The position numbers were made by a program, and so were the translations under genes. A stretch of 64,000 bases of DNA from Acanthococcus lagerstroemiae (lineage: Eukaryota > Arthropoda > Insecta > Hemiptera > Eriococcidae), in contig CM063108.1 of assembly GCA_031841125.1 (NCBI GenBank), positions 52,350,122 to 52,414,121 of the forward strand. The letters run 5' to 3'. The notes under the pieces were generated by a model that did no database searches, was not told the DNA's origin, and was given only the letters and a program-made list of their open reading frames with translations. Numbering within the stretch: position 1 is the stretch's first letter; each line of letters begins with the position of its first letter. Below are positions 1-10,016 of this stretch, piece by piece.

Positions 1-660
1 TGTGCCAATTCACTTTTTCTTATTCTGTATTCCAGAGCACTTTCGGCTGTTATGCCATCATCAGTGGAGTACCCTAAATGAGACTTGTCTCTTGTGGTTC
101 TGTAGTCAAAGTCGAGAGTAGTACCGTATGGTGAACCTGTTTAGTCGTGTGCTCCTATTGGTTGCCTGTGATTATGCAGTCTGTCCAATCAGTGAGTGTT
201 ATTAGTCTTGTGCTCTTATTGATTATCTGTGATTGTGCAGTCTGTCCAATCCGTGGGTGTTATGTTATTAGTTGGAATAAGTTCTCACTTTGGACGTTAG
301 TTGTTGTATTTATTAGGTTGTTTTGTTTTGTTTTTGCCTTTATTATTTCTAGTTGTTCTTTTAATTTTCTTTTTCGTGTGATAATATCTATATGTAGGAT
401 TTTGTACTTTACTGTCAATTTGTCATTGTTATGTCCCTGGTCATTGCAGTGTTTTCCAAACAGTGATTTTTCATCATTTAGCGTCTACGATTTTTCATGT
501 TCTTTATTCTTGGTTGTGAATTTTCTGCCTGTTTCTCCTGTATAGGTTATGTCACAGTGTTCATAGTCCAGTCTGTATGCTCCACTAATGTTGTTTCTGC
601 CCTTTGTTTCTGTTTTATCATTGCTTATTTGTTTGATCAGAGTTGATTCCGGGTTATTCG
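1..660 (-). mobile_element. Penelope-like element, 3' fragment with GIY-YIG endonuclease
   Basis: On the minus strand the frame running from about 660 down to a stop at 260-262 encodes a GIY-YIG nuclease of the kind found at the C-terminus of Penelope-like elements. It has SGAYRL, then YTGETGRKF, a KEH motif, FGKHCNDQGHN and LHI...KRKLKEQLEI near the end. One in-frame stop follows KNKEHEKS. Downstream (1-250) is the element's 3' region. The RT domain is missing, so the copy is 5' truncated. It abuts the C-terminus of LINE A (KLKWKYAGHLAR) with no intervening sequence, and one ORF (485-730) crosses the join. The family call is by motif. The exact junction (600-660) is uncertain. Confidence 0.7.
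141..263. repeat. Two-copy tandem repeat, 61-bp period
   Basis: The phrase beginning TTAGTCGTG at 141 recurs as TTAGTCTTG at 202. The two 61-bp units share GTGCTC, TTATTG/CTATTG, GCAGTCTGTCCAAT and GTGTTAT. The repeat lies just past the stop of the Penelope-like ORF, in its 3' non-coding region. Confidence 0.75.
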
Positions 661-2660
661 CCCTCGCCAGATGCCCCGCATATTTCCACTTTAATTTTTG
701 GACAGTGTATCCTATATCTCCGGCTCCCACTATTTCGTATGGTTTGGCGTTCGAGATTTTGTCTACCTATGGCAGCTCTCGCACTTTCCTCACCATAGAT
801 CTGAACGTAATTGCTTTTCTGGTAAGGGACCAGGTCTGCGCTCTATACGTGAGGACGGGTACCGTTGAGCTATTTAGTATTTTCATTTTGAGGGCGGTGC
901 AAAAAATGGATTTTAATGCCCAGAAGTTTTTCCGCCCCTTTTTGATACGCCTCATAATTTCTTTGTTACCTCTTTCTTCAAAGCTGATAATCTGTCCCAG
1001 ATATTCGATTTCTTTTACCTTTTCTATCTCTTGCCCATCGATTATCAGAATTTTTCTTTCCCCTCTTCTGATTATTTTTAATTTGTTACCATTCTGCTTG
1101 AGGCCAGCTTTCTTGCATTCCCTCAATAGCTCTTCTGCCATTTTCTTCAACTCCTTACGATTTTCTGCAAATAAGATAATATCGTCTGCATACCTTAAAT
1201 TACTTACAAATTCTCCATTTATTCTTAGTCCCCTTCCTTTCCGCTTCAGATTACAAAATACTTCTTCCAGAATGCAGTTAAAGAGGTTCAGTGACAAGGG
1301 ATCACCTTGTCGGGCCCCTTCCCAATTTTGAATTCCCTCCCTTCGCTTTTAAGGCTGATTTTTGTAGTTGAATTCGCATAGTAATTCTGTATGACTTCAA
1401 TAAACCCTGTTTCAATTCCCTGATTTTCCAGTGCTTTTAACATACATTTATGATTCACTGAGTCAAATGCCTTATGAAAGTCGATGCAAAGCATTTTAAT
1501 CTCCACATCATATTAATTTGGTTTTTCAATAATTTGATTCACAACGAAAATATTGTCTACAGTTGAGAAGCTTTTTCTGAATCCCACTTTTTCATTCCCC
1601 TGATTTGAATTGTTTATACATACGTCTTTTTAAAACAGCCATAAATACTTTACAGATGTTCGATGTTAAGCTTATTGTTCCTGTAATTTTCAATTTTAGG
1701 TAGTTTTTTCCCCCTTTTTTGTACGTATAATAATATTATGTCGGACAAGTTCCACTGTTTTGGACATATTTTTGTATGTAGAATTCTATTAAATATTTTA
1801 GTCAAGTGTGGTACTATCTGATCGCTAAACCCCTTCAGCATTTCGTTCGTGTTTCTATCCGGTCCTGGGGCTTAGTCGTTTTTCAGTCTATTTAGTACGT
1901 ATTCCACTTCTCTCTCCATTATCTCAGGGATTCCTTCATCCTTCCGCCCTCCAGTTTTTACTATTTTTGTTATCTCGTTCCGCTAGAGCACCTGGAAACA
2001 ACTGAGTATCGACATCTGCCATCTTGAGTCCAAACACGTTCGTCGATGCCGAATTGACTACCCGGTACGCTCCGCTAGTTTCTCATAGTCGGATTCGTCA
2101 TTGACGGGCGGGGTTGGACTCAAGATGGCGGATGTCCATACTCGGTTGTTTCCAGGTGCTCTAGTTTCGCTCGCGGTACAAGTCCTCGTAAAAACTTGTT
2201 GCTACCTCAACAATGTCTTTTCGATTTTGCGTCACTTTTCCTGTCTGATCTTTTAGCTTCAGCATCATCCCTCTCCCGCTACCGATTTCCCGCCTTTCTT
2301 TAGTGGACCAAATTTCTTTCAAAATATCTTGAATTTTTTCCTTATCAAAATTTTCAATATCTTCTCTAACCTTTTTCTTCTCCAATTTTTGTAGTTCAGT
2401 TTGCTCAGTTTTGTCCAGTGGTGTTTTATTTTCATTTGTCCACAGGGTATTCTTCCTGTGAATCAACTCGAGAGTCTGTTTTAAGAGTTTATCCCCCGTT
2501 TTCTCTTTAGCCGTTTTCACTCCGAACTCTTCAAACGTGTTTTTTAAAGCTTGGACCATCCTGTTGTAGCAATTTTCCTCGACTTTCGTTTCCTCTTGTA
2601 CTGATTTTAGTTTCTGGCATGCTTTCTCTTTCTTTCTGACTGGAATGATGCACCTTCCTC
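660..2660 (-). mobile_element. LINE A: APE-type non-LTR retrotransposon fragment (RT)
   Basis: Decayed ORF2 read on the minus strand. The region upstream of the RT is at 2161-2660 (charged, ending SFYEDLYRER). Next comes an RT N-terminal part at 1650-1980 (EMLKGFSDQ, then FNRIL...PKQWNLSDIILLY). The palm segment with IDFHKAFDSVNHK is at 1288-1506, and the segment with NLRYADDIILFAE plus thumb (EIEYLGQ, TYRAQTWSLT) is at 767-1297. A KWKYAGHLAR C-terminal motif lies near 670. The endonuclease and ORF1 are absent. Frameshifts separate the pieces and a 179-bp MITE sits at 1985-2163. It resembles LINE L in having a KFSYAGHIAR-type tail, but the clade cannot be settled by eye. Confidence 0.85.
1985..2163. 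mobile_element. Palindromic hAT-like MITE, copy 1 (inserted in LINE A)
   Basis: A 179-bp near-palindrome with arms of about 62 bp, about 90% alike (left AGAGCACCTGGAAACAAC; the right end is its reverse complement). It is flanked by GTTCCGCT (1977-1984) and GTTTCGCT (2164-2171), an 8-bp target duplication with one mismatch; the terminal A may belong to the TIR, which would make it 7 bp. The TAGAG end fits the YARNG ends known for hAT elements. Removing the element plus one target copy restores the LINE A frame across RER|NEITK. The core (GAATTGACTAC, CGCTCCGC, CATAGTCGGATTCG) is shared with the copy at 20629-20800. No ORF. Confidence 0.85.
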
Positions 2661-3322
2661 CTCATTTACCCTTCCTGTAGTTCAACAAGCCTGTGTATTT
2701 ATGCTTCATCGACTACGAAAAGGCGTTCGATAATGTCAACTGACGGATACTCTGGAGTTTTTTTTAAAGGAAAACTAGAAGTACCAAAGCACTGACTGCT
2801 CTCCTATACAAAAACAACGCTGCTCAAGTGAGAGTAGAAGGAGACCTCTCGCAGCACTTCAAAACTACCAAAGGAGTACAACAGGGATGCATACTCAGCC
2901 CCATCCTTTTCAACGTTTATGGAGAGTGGATTATGAGAGAAGCCCTGGATGAATGGGAAGGAGGAGTATCGCTAGGAGGGAGAAACGAATACCTGACCTC
3001 AAATGTGCAGACGATACCACTCTGCTAGCCACAACGTTAGAGGAACTGAGGGAACTACTGAAGAGAGTAGAGGCAGCTGGGGCCGCGGCGGGCCTGAGAA
3101 TAAATAAGTCCAAAACTAAAATTATGATCGCCGACCGCACGAATGATAACTAACCAGGGATCACAGATGTGGATGGAATAGAAGTTGTGCAAGACTTCAC
3201 ATACTTGGGCTCCATGGTGTCCAACAGAGGCGGTTCAGAATGAGAAATAAGAAGAAGAGCGGCAATCGCAAAAACATCAGCAGGAAAGCTCAATCGAATC
3301 TGGAAAAGTCGTGATGTCACTT

Positions 3323-3349
3323 CAGGAACGGCGCGATCTTGTATTCTGT

Positions 3350-3387
<38 letters not shown>

Positions 3388-3534
3388 GGGGGTTATTAAA
3401 ATTTGTAAATACGCTTATGTGCGCTTTTTTTTGCCGACTGTAGAATTGCCGACGAAGTACTAAAAAATGTCAATGAAATGCCGACGAGTATAAAATGCGT
3501 GGGGAGGGGGTCCACCCCCCTCGCGACGTCCCTG
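3323..3534. mobile_element. hAT-like MITE containing a GT microsatellite (in LINE B)
   Basis: It interrupts LINE B between the codons before ELKIIK and the upstream DVTS region. The left end is CAGGAACGGCGCGA. The right end, reverse complemented, is CAGGGACGTCGCGA, which matches at 12 of 14 positions. Flanks GTCACTTC (left) and GTCACTAT (right) suggest an imperfect 8-bp target duplication; its exact edge is ambiguous by one base. Comparison with the uninterrupted homologue at 55015-55060 shows where the insert lies. Inside are a (GT)n run (3348-3385), G-runs and repeated GCCGAC motifs. No ORF. Confidence 0.7.
3348..3385. repeat. (GT)n microsatellite
   Basis: Uninterrupted alternating GT followed by a G-run, inside the MITE at 3323-3534. 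Confidence 0.95.
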
Positions 3535-4219
3535 GTCACTATACCCACCGAGCTGAAAATAATCAAGTCCCTGATTTTTCTAGTCTTTTTGTATGCAGCA
3601 GAGTGCTGGGCAGTGAAAATGCTGACATACACAGCGAATTGAAGTTTTCGAGATGAACTACTATAGACGGATGCTGAGAATCAGAAGAGGACGAATGCGT
3701 CGATACGCGAAGAACTTAGTGTAAAAGACAGACTCCAGCACAGCCATCAGGAGATGCATTCTCAGTTACTTTGGTCACGTAATCAGAAGGGACAATGTGG
3801 GGAAACTGACTGTGCGGGGAAGAGTAGAGGGGACCAAGTCGCGTGGCAGGTCACCCACATACGATACCTAGATTTAATACGGAAAATCACTGGCAAGACG
3901 ATAGAATCATGTACTAGCACAGCCGAGGACAGAGACAACTGGAGAAGCCTGGTCGATTAGGTTACCTGATCACGATGTCCGAAACCGGACGAACGAAAAG
4001 AAGAAAGCTTAATCGAACATAAAAAAATTACTGATACCTTCTGATATGTGGAAGCTGTTTTACAACATGAACACTTAGGGTCCTAGCTCTTTGTGTATGT
4101 ATATATGTATATGTAGGCATCTTCTACTGAGAAGGTGGCCCCTCAAAATCATGTGTACAGACCAACAATAACAATATGATAATACCAATACTAATGATAA
4201 TAGCGTTACTACAGTGAAA

Positions 4220-5880
4220 ATATTATTCGCTATCCATAAGGGTCGATCTTCTTCTTCCTCTTGGGGATTTTCCCGGAATTTTCCCACACATTACCAATCT
4301 GAATAGCGGATCTTCTTTATTCTTTTCCAGAAATTTTGATTTGCCTTGAGTGATCATATTCGTCAACAATGGTTCCTCTATCTTGCATCTAGCCAGCACT
4401 TCTACGTTTCTTACTTTCTCGGTCCACGCTATAAGTTGCATGCGTCGGTAGCGCCATAATTCAAACGTCTTTATTCTCTTGCCTTCACTGTTTTAGTCAT
4501 TATCCAGGCTTCTGACGCGTATTTTAAAATGGACCAGATGTAGCAGCGTAATATCCTCCAACGTGTTGTAAACCTTAATTTCCTGTCCTTCAGGACGTAT
4601 TTCAGGTTGTAAAAAGCAGCCCGAGCGTTTGCTATCCGGCAAGCACTGTCGGTGTTGTCCCTGCCGTCGCTTCTGATCATAATTCCAAGATATTTATATT
4701 ATACTTTAACCTGCTGCAACATATGACCATCTACTTCTATGCGCAATTGTTTTCCACTTATTTTCTTCTCTATGAGCGTTACCTTTGTCTTTGAGGTGTT
4801 TATGTCCATACTAACTTTTTTGCCTTCTGTATTTAATCTGCTGACCATTTGCTGCAGTTGTTGGGGAGATGCAGCTATCAGGACCTTATCGTCTGCGTAG
4901 CTTATGTTATTAATTCTCGTACCATTGACTGCAAAGCCGACATTAGAAAACTTTGGATGTTTCATTATGTGTTCCGCGTATGCATTAAACAATCTCGGCG
5001 ACATTGGGCATCCCTGTCTCACTCCTCGCTTTACACTGCATATCTCCGATGAAGTTGACCTGCCTATTCGAACATTTGCTTCCTGATTCCAGTAGAGGTT
5101 TTGAATGAGGTAAATATCTCCTTCATCTACGCCATATTCTTTCTACATGTCCATCCATCAGTTTGTTGTGTTCCACTCTATCGAAGGTTTTTTTATAGTC
5201 TACGAAATAGACGTAAATTTGACGATTCACTTCGAGAGCCCTTTGTAGTAATATCTTGAATAGTGCGACCGCGTCTCTTGTCCCTTCCTTTGCCCTAAAG
5301 CCAAACTGCATCTGGCTCAGCCTGGCATCGATTCGGCTCTCTATGCGTCTATTAACTGTCGTTAAGAGTACTTTTAATGTATGGGACATTATACTGATAG
5401 TTCGGTAGTCGCTACGTTTTAGAGAATTGCTCTTTCTAGGTAGAGGTATAAATGTTGAGGTTCTGAAGTCGTCAGGCATGATGCTGGTTCGATGAATCGT
5501 ATTCAGGATTGCGAGAAGGACTGCTTTATTCATTGCATTCAGGCTCTTCAGAAATTCTGCAGGAATTTTATCCGTCCCAGCAGCCTTCCTTCTTTTTGCT
5601 GTGCATATAGCAAACTCCAGTTCACTTATTTTTATGTCCGGCGCATGGTCTGCCGTCCGTCTCCTCTCCGGAGGAAATTCCGATCTGTCGTTGTCGCTGT
5701 ACAGCTTCTCTGTATAATCCAGCCATACCTTCCTGATCTCCTTTTCATCTGTGCATATTTTGTCGGACTTGTTCTTGATCACAGCTATTTTTGAGACGCT
5801 CTTCTTTGGCTTCTTCGTCATGGATTTTATCTTCTTATGCATTCGATGCATTTTATTTGCTTCTTCTCTTTGTACTTAAT
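4220..5880 (-). mobile_element. LINE C: RTE-like non-LTR retrotransposon (RT plus C-terminal region)
   Basis: Minus-strand ORF2 remnant in four nearly collinear frames. 5123-5851 holds the region before the fingers and the palm. 4699-5022 holds RQGCPMSPRLFNAYAE and ISYADDKVLIA. 4471-4680 holds the thumb (KLRFTTRWRIL, LKYASEAW). 4223-4441 holds the C-terminal segment (IAWTEKVRN, GKIPGKSPRGRRR). Gaps between frames are short, so few frameshifts separate it from an intact ORF, and it is younger-looking than A or B. No endonuclease is seen upstream of 5880. The C-terminal WTxKVRN...GKIxGK..RGR pattern is typical of insect RTE-like elements. Confidence 0.88.
5123..5851 (-). pseudogene. Reverse transcriptase fragment of LINE C (242 codons)
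   Basis: The longest open frame in the window and the N-terminal half of the RT. Recognisable blocks in order: a linker with EIRKVWLDYTEKLYSD, then KAAGTDKIPAEFLK (residues about 90-105), FIPLPRKSNSLKRSDYRTIS (fingers), MQFGFRAKEGTRDAV and YVYFVDYKKTFDRVEHNKL, with the first catalytic Asp in FVDYKKTFD. The catalytic YADD pair is in the next frame (4699-5022). The frame ends at a frameshift near 5123. The start Met is only the first ATG in an open stretch, so it is not a real initiation site. Confidence 0.88.
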
Positions 5881-6040
5881 GAAAATTGTTTTGTGAATAT
5901 TAAGGACTACTGGGAAGTTTATTATTTCACTTTTGATGACGAAGTAACCTTTAGAAAATTTCAGTTGGAACGGATAATATTAGCAGGTGGCACCTCGACC
6001 CCCCTCCCATACTCTTTCTTATGAGAAAAAATACTGAATG

Positions 6041-6150
6041 TTTGGTGGAGCGTATGGCGATGCATGCACGTCAAATTGGCTTTCCCAGACACCGCACTCC
6101 TGGCCCCGGAAACTACTCTTTCGAGTATTGCATTGGTGACCAGAGGGAAT
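6041..6150 (+). repeat. Dispersed repeat R, copy a
   Basis: Starts TTTGGTGGAGCGTATGGCGA, continues through CAGACACCGCACTCCTGG and CTTTCGAGTAT, and ends near GACCAGAGGGA. Five copies occur in this window, and those with an intact left end all begin at the same TTGGTGGAGCG (or GGTGGGACG) position. No coding frame is conserved between copies. Its class (SINE or MITE) is unknown. Confidence 0.75.
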
Positions 6151-6187
6151 GAAGAAGTATATTATTAGGTGTTGAAATTTACTAAAA

Positions 6188-6331
6188 TAGTATATTACAC
6201 ACCAAGAGTCAGAAGTGAGTGTTTACATGGCGAGGGAAAGTTTGCGAACGAGCGTAACGAATGAGCAATTCCCGAGTCATGTAAACTCACTTTTGGCTCT
6301 TGTTGTGGAAGATATTTTGTATACTACTTGA
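6188..6331. repeat. Imperfect hairpin (inverted repeat)
   Basis: The left arm TAGTATATTACACACC...AAGAGTCAGAAGTGAGTGTTTACATG pairs with the reverse complement of the right arm ending TTTTGTATACTA. A loop of about 50 bp holds GCGAACGAGCG. The right arm overlaps the left end of the inverted-repeat element at 6321-6857. Confidence 0.7.
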
Positions 6332-6857
6332 TCAGAAGCGGCAATGTTTTTTGCTGACATGGTCTGGATTCTTTTTATTTATTTATTTTTCATCTATTTA
6401 TTTATTTAAATTATAGACAGGTGATTTTTGTGAGCGTAATTAATTCAAAAATTTAATTTGCTCAGTTAATTACTACGGAGTACAGTATCACAGTCTTGTC
6501 TTCAGTTTGTTCACGTGCACAAACATCATACACAGGTAGTGGCTAGCAAAAACGTAACGACGGTCAACAACGAACGGTAAAAGCTGTTGTACTATGTCGT
6601 GAATATTTAAATTCGTTCTTAAGTCGCTATGGCCGAATGGTTAGAGACGATGTCTGCATTTCAGTCAAATGTTTCAATGGACGCGGGTTCGATTCTCGAT
6701 ACGAAATTATTGGCCAGCAATTTTTTCATGTAAAAACGCTTTACATTGAGGGACGTTTACTTTACATGCAGGTTTCGTTAGCACTCTATGCATGATAGGC
6801 GCTTCTTGTCCGTAAAACACCAACGTGTAAACATTGCCTTTCTGATCAAGTAGTATA
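6321..6857. mobile_element. Inverted-repeat-bounded element carrying a tRNA-like sequence
   Basis: The left end TATACTACTTGATCAGAAGC + GGCAATGTTT (6321-6350) is the inverse of AAACATTGCCTTTCTGATCAAGTAGTATA at 6829-6857. Weaker pairing extends outward to about 6301 and 6876. The interior has an AT-rich segment, a tRNA-Ser-like stretch at 6623-6706 and no ORF. I could not assign a superfamily, and target duplications are unclear because both ends are flanked by related sequence. It could be a MITE that captured a tRNA-derived SINE. Confidence 0.6.
6623..6706 (+). pseudogene. tRNA-Ser-like sequence (pseudo-tRNA or tRNA-derived SINE head)
   Basis: The opening GTCGCTATGGCCGAATGGTT is like the 5' end and A-box region of eukaryotic tRNA-Ser. 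GCGGGTTCGATTCTC at 6684-6698 resembles a B box. The spacing and overall length (84 nt) fit a class II tRNA with a long variable arm. The 3' side of the acceptor stem does not pair well with GTCGCTA, and the T stem has mismatches, so a functional tRNA is unlikely. Confidence 0.5.
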
Positions 6858-6899
6858 ACAAAATTTCTACCTCGTCCCGTAAGAGTGTCAGGAAGTAAG

Positions 6900-7960
6900 A
6901 TTTAGATTTTGGTGAGTCATATTTATTATTTATTATTAGCCTTATACAATAACTAGTTTACAATAAATTATATTTGCTGAATACAGTGGATTGCTGGATG
7001 TCCCATCTGACCCGAAATGCCTCCCGTCTCGTCTTCGCTCTCGTCTAGTGATGGGCAAATGTGCTCTTTTGTGAAACCTGGTCTGTCTACTCCTGGTTCT
7101 TACAAAAACCCAGTGTTAAAAATGGTCCTTAGAGGCAACTGCCCTCTCAGTTGTTACGCCACGGCGTTATAGTGTCGAAATGTAGGAGACTTTCTGTATC
7201 TATGCGGGGTTTCAGCTGCCTAGAGTCATATTATGCATCTAGAATCAGCACCCCTCCTCCATGTTGAACAAATTATTATGGCATATCAGGATGTGGATCT
7301 GTATAGATCAAGTCTTGCCATATACATATTATGTCAATGCATATTGCATGTCGTTTGAATTCCAAGCATATGTCGAATGATTTATTACGTTTTGTGCTTC
7401 TAATATCGAGGACTTTGCATGCTCGACACGCAGCCGTGCCATTGAACGCTGCAAACGTGTGAATCTTAGATGAAAAGAAATAGTTTACTTTTTCTTTTCA
7501 CCAAATTAATTAAGTCTTCTGCACCCGGTGCGAAAAGAAAAAATATTTTCTACAAATCTTCGAGTCGTTCAATGGGGCTTTATTTATAGCTTGGTCAGAG
7601 TGGTTTCAGCCATTTCAATTAAACGAAGAACCTGCCGCAGACGTGTGGGAAAGCCCGAAGAAATGATTAGTACTCGTGGCGGTACAGCGCAGCCCAGAGC
7701 CTGAAAGAACCGACGCTCGACGATGTTTACGAATTAATTACACGTTTCGCGTGTTCTTTGGTCTTCGAAGAATGCCTCAAATGGGGTGATACATGTATAC
7801 TAGAGCTATTTCGTTTATTGATCTCGGTGTATCGAGCAGAGTTGTTCTAGAAACTACATTTGTAGGCGCAGTGCACACTGTATGATATACATGTGTATGC
7901 GGCTGAACTTTGATTACTTTCAAAAGTAATGCCTTTCGAATTTAAACGGAGAATAACATT
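6900..7960. other. No feature recognised
   Basis: About 1 kb of AT-rich DNA with only short ORFs. I see no RT, transposase or exon-like signature. Confidence 0.5.
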
Positions 7961-8179
7961 TTTTGCAATCGATCATTCCGATTTTGACCAAACTTGCAGT
8001 GGCTGTTCAGGTCTATGCCACATACCTGTGGACCTGTTTTCAAAAATTTCTCACCGTTCCCGAGTTATTGATATTTCTTAATAATGGTGTCTTTTCAAGA
8101 TCACGACGGAACTTCGCTGTATCTCGTAAACAAATTGAGTTACAAAGGTGCACGAGAGCTCCTGTTCAGGATAAAGATG

Positions 8180-8266
8180 TTTGGTGGAGCGTATGGGGTG
8201 ATGCAGGCATGCGAAAGTGGCTCTCCAGACACCGCACTCTTGGTCCTAGAAACTACCCTTTCGAGT
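8180..8266 (+). repeat. Dispersed repeat R, copy b
   Basis: TTTGGTGGAGCGTATGGGGT, then CTCCAGACACCGCACTCTTGG and CTACCCTTTCGAGT. It ends earlier than the longer copy at 62413-62620. The 220 bp upstream (7960-8180) has no second copy that I can find here. Confidence 0.75.
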
Positions 8267-9878
8267 TAGAAGTAGGCAGGTGAAGAGGCTCGTACACAAT
8301 TCTGCTGATGCGTTCCAAGTCACCTGGCTGTTCCAAGAAACCCCACTTGACACTGAAGCCGGTTATACTCGTATTTTCAAGTTCGTGTACCTACTACCTA
8401 CCCGGCTGGTACCGCACACGATGTTTTACAAATAAGAGTTACGGACAATTGACAATTTATATATTTATGCAATGTAGGGGCAACTGGGGCCACAATTACG
8501 GGATTTTATAGGTTACAAGATACAACAAAAGGAAATTAATGCATAATATGCACAATTTATGAGTAATTGCGTGTAGATGTTCGCTTTTTGAATATGGTGG
8601 ATTAGTAAGTCAGGTGTTACGATTTGGAAAAGATTTCTGAGTGTAAGAGGATTGAGGAAATGGAAGCGTAGAGACGTGAGGATTGGGCACTCAGTAGGAG
8701 GTGTAGAATGGTGAGTGGATAATGCCGTTGAGAGCATGAGGAGGTCATTTGTTGAGGAGGAATTCGTGAGTACGACGAGTGTGGCCAGTGAGTAGTCGGG
8801 TGAGAATGACGTCGTGTTTTCGATGGCCGATGGAGAGGATGGCTGTTGCTGGGGTGTCGAAGATGGATCGAAGTTGACGTGTGGGATGTTGAGCTTGCCA
8901 GCATTGTGACTATTCTGTTGCGATGGCTATGTTGATGAGGTAAGTTGCTTCTGGGTAGGTCAGCATTGAAGATGGAAATTCGAAAGTTTCTGGGGCAGTT
9001 TCTAGTATGGGTGCAAAGCGTTTCCGATTGTAGGTTCTGTGGTGGTTGATTTCCTCCATTTGAAATGGCGTTCGTGTGGATTTGTTGATGCGGATAGTGA
9101 AGCGAAGGAAAAGTAGTTATCGGTGAAGGTCTGGTGGAAGTTCGTTGCAGATAAAATAGAAATTGGAGCAGGCTATGGTGGGGAAGGCACCACTGGCCAG
9201 GCGTAGAGCTCGATGATGAATGGCGTTTAGTTTGTTTAAATCAGTTTTGGTTGCTGCTGAGTAGATGGAAAGTCCGTAGTCGCATTTTGAACGGATAAGT
9301 GAACGATAGATGCGTAGTAAAGATGTTGGTATCGGCGCCGTAGGATGTCTGTGCTAGTTTTTTGAGAAGATTGAGACATGAGTGGCAGGATTTCTTGAGT
9401 TCCGTAATGTGATGTCTAAAGGTGAGTGATTGATTGAAGTGAAGTTCGAGTATTTGATTGTAGGTGGAGTGAGAAGGGGGAAGTTCCATTTAAAGTGATG
9501 CCGATGGAGTATTGACAGATGTGTGCTTTGCAGACGTGTATGGCGTTAGTTTTTGTAGCTGAAAATTCTAGGTCGTGGCGTGTGAAGCCCAGGTTGCGAG
9601 TTTGTTTACTGTTTTTTGGAGCTGACGTGTTCCTTTTTGTGGCAATGTGCTGGAAATGAAAATGGTTAGGTCGTCTGCGAAGACAGCTGATTTTACGGGT
9701 GTTGCTATTTATTCACAAATGCTGCCGAAACCTGTGTTAAAGAGTGTGGGACTGAGAACAGAACCTTGAGGAACTCCATTGTCTAGTGTTCGACTTGAGG
9801 AGATGGTGTGACCAAGACGAACTTTGCAGGTTCAATTGGTGAGGAACTGCTGGATAAAGAGGAGTATACGGCCTTTGA

Positions 9879-9993
9879 TATCCCTCCGGTCACTGACACG
9901 ATACTCGAAAGGGTAGTTCCTGTGGCCGGGGGTGCGGTGTTTCAGGGGCCACTTTGGCATGCGTGCATCGCCATACGTCCCACCACACCATCC
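9879..9993 (-). repeat. Dispersed repeat R, copy c, inserted in the RT of LINE D
   Basis: Reverse complement of the family: GGTGGGACGTATGGCGATGC, then CACCGCACCCCCGGCCAC, CTACCCTTTCGAGTATCG and GTGACCGGAGGGAT. It separates [22 protein letters not shown] RT sequence (10017-10080) from the following LFIQQFLTN block, so it moved after LINE D inserted. No clear target duplication was seen. Confidence 0.75.
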
Positions 9994-10016
9994 TACTTGT
10001 ATAGTTGTTCGGTGGT

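Larger units (their letters stand above)
2683..4012 (+). mobile_element. LINE B: RTE-like non-LTR retrotransposon, 5'-truncated
   Basis: The coding frame starts abruptly at FNKPVYLCFIDYEKAFDNVN (about 2683). It continues through TTKGVQQGCILSPILFN (2828-3028), a frameshift, CADDTTLLAT (the YADD box degraded to CADD) and AAGLRINKSKTKIM (2953-3153), then FTYLGSM. After the MITE at 3323-3534 it resumes with ELKIIKSLIF, YAAECW, the YFGHVIRR region, and a TKSRGR-type tail at about 3840. The family matches insect RTE-like endonuclease-RT ORFs, and B' (54996-55730) is a second copy. Several stops and frameshifts make it a pseudogene. The 3' end is placed at the A-rich run near 4012. Confidence 0.85.

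Noticed and set aside
588..1331. 247-codon plus-strand ORF, among the longest in the window
   Set aside because: It is the antisense shadow of LINE A's RT on the minus strand; its composition (Phe/Leu/Ser-rich) is typical of an antisense frame.
6623..6706. Functional tRNA-Ser gene
   Set aside because: The acceptor stem 3' side does not pair with GTCGCTA and the T stem has mismatches.
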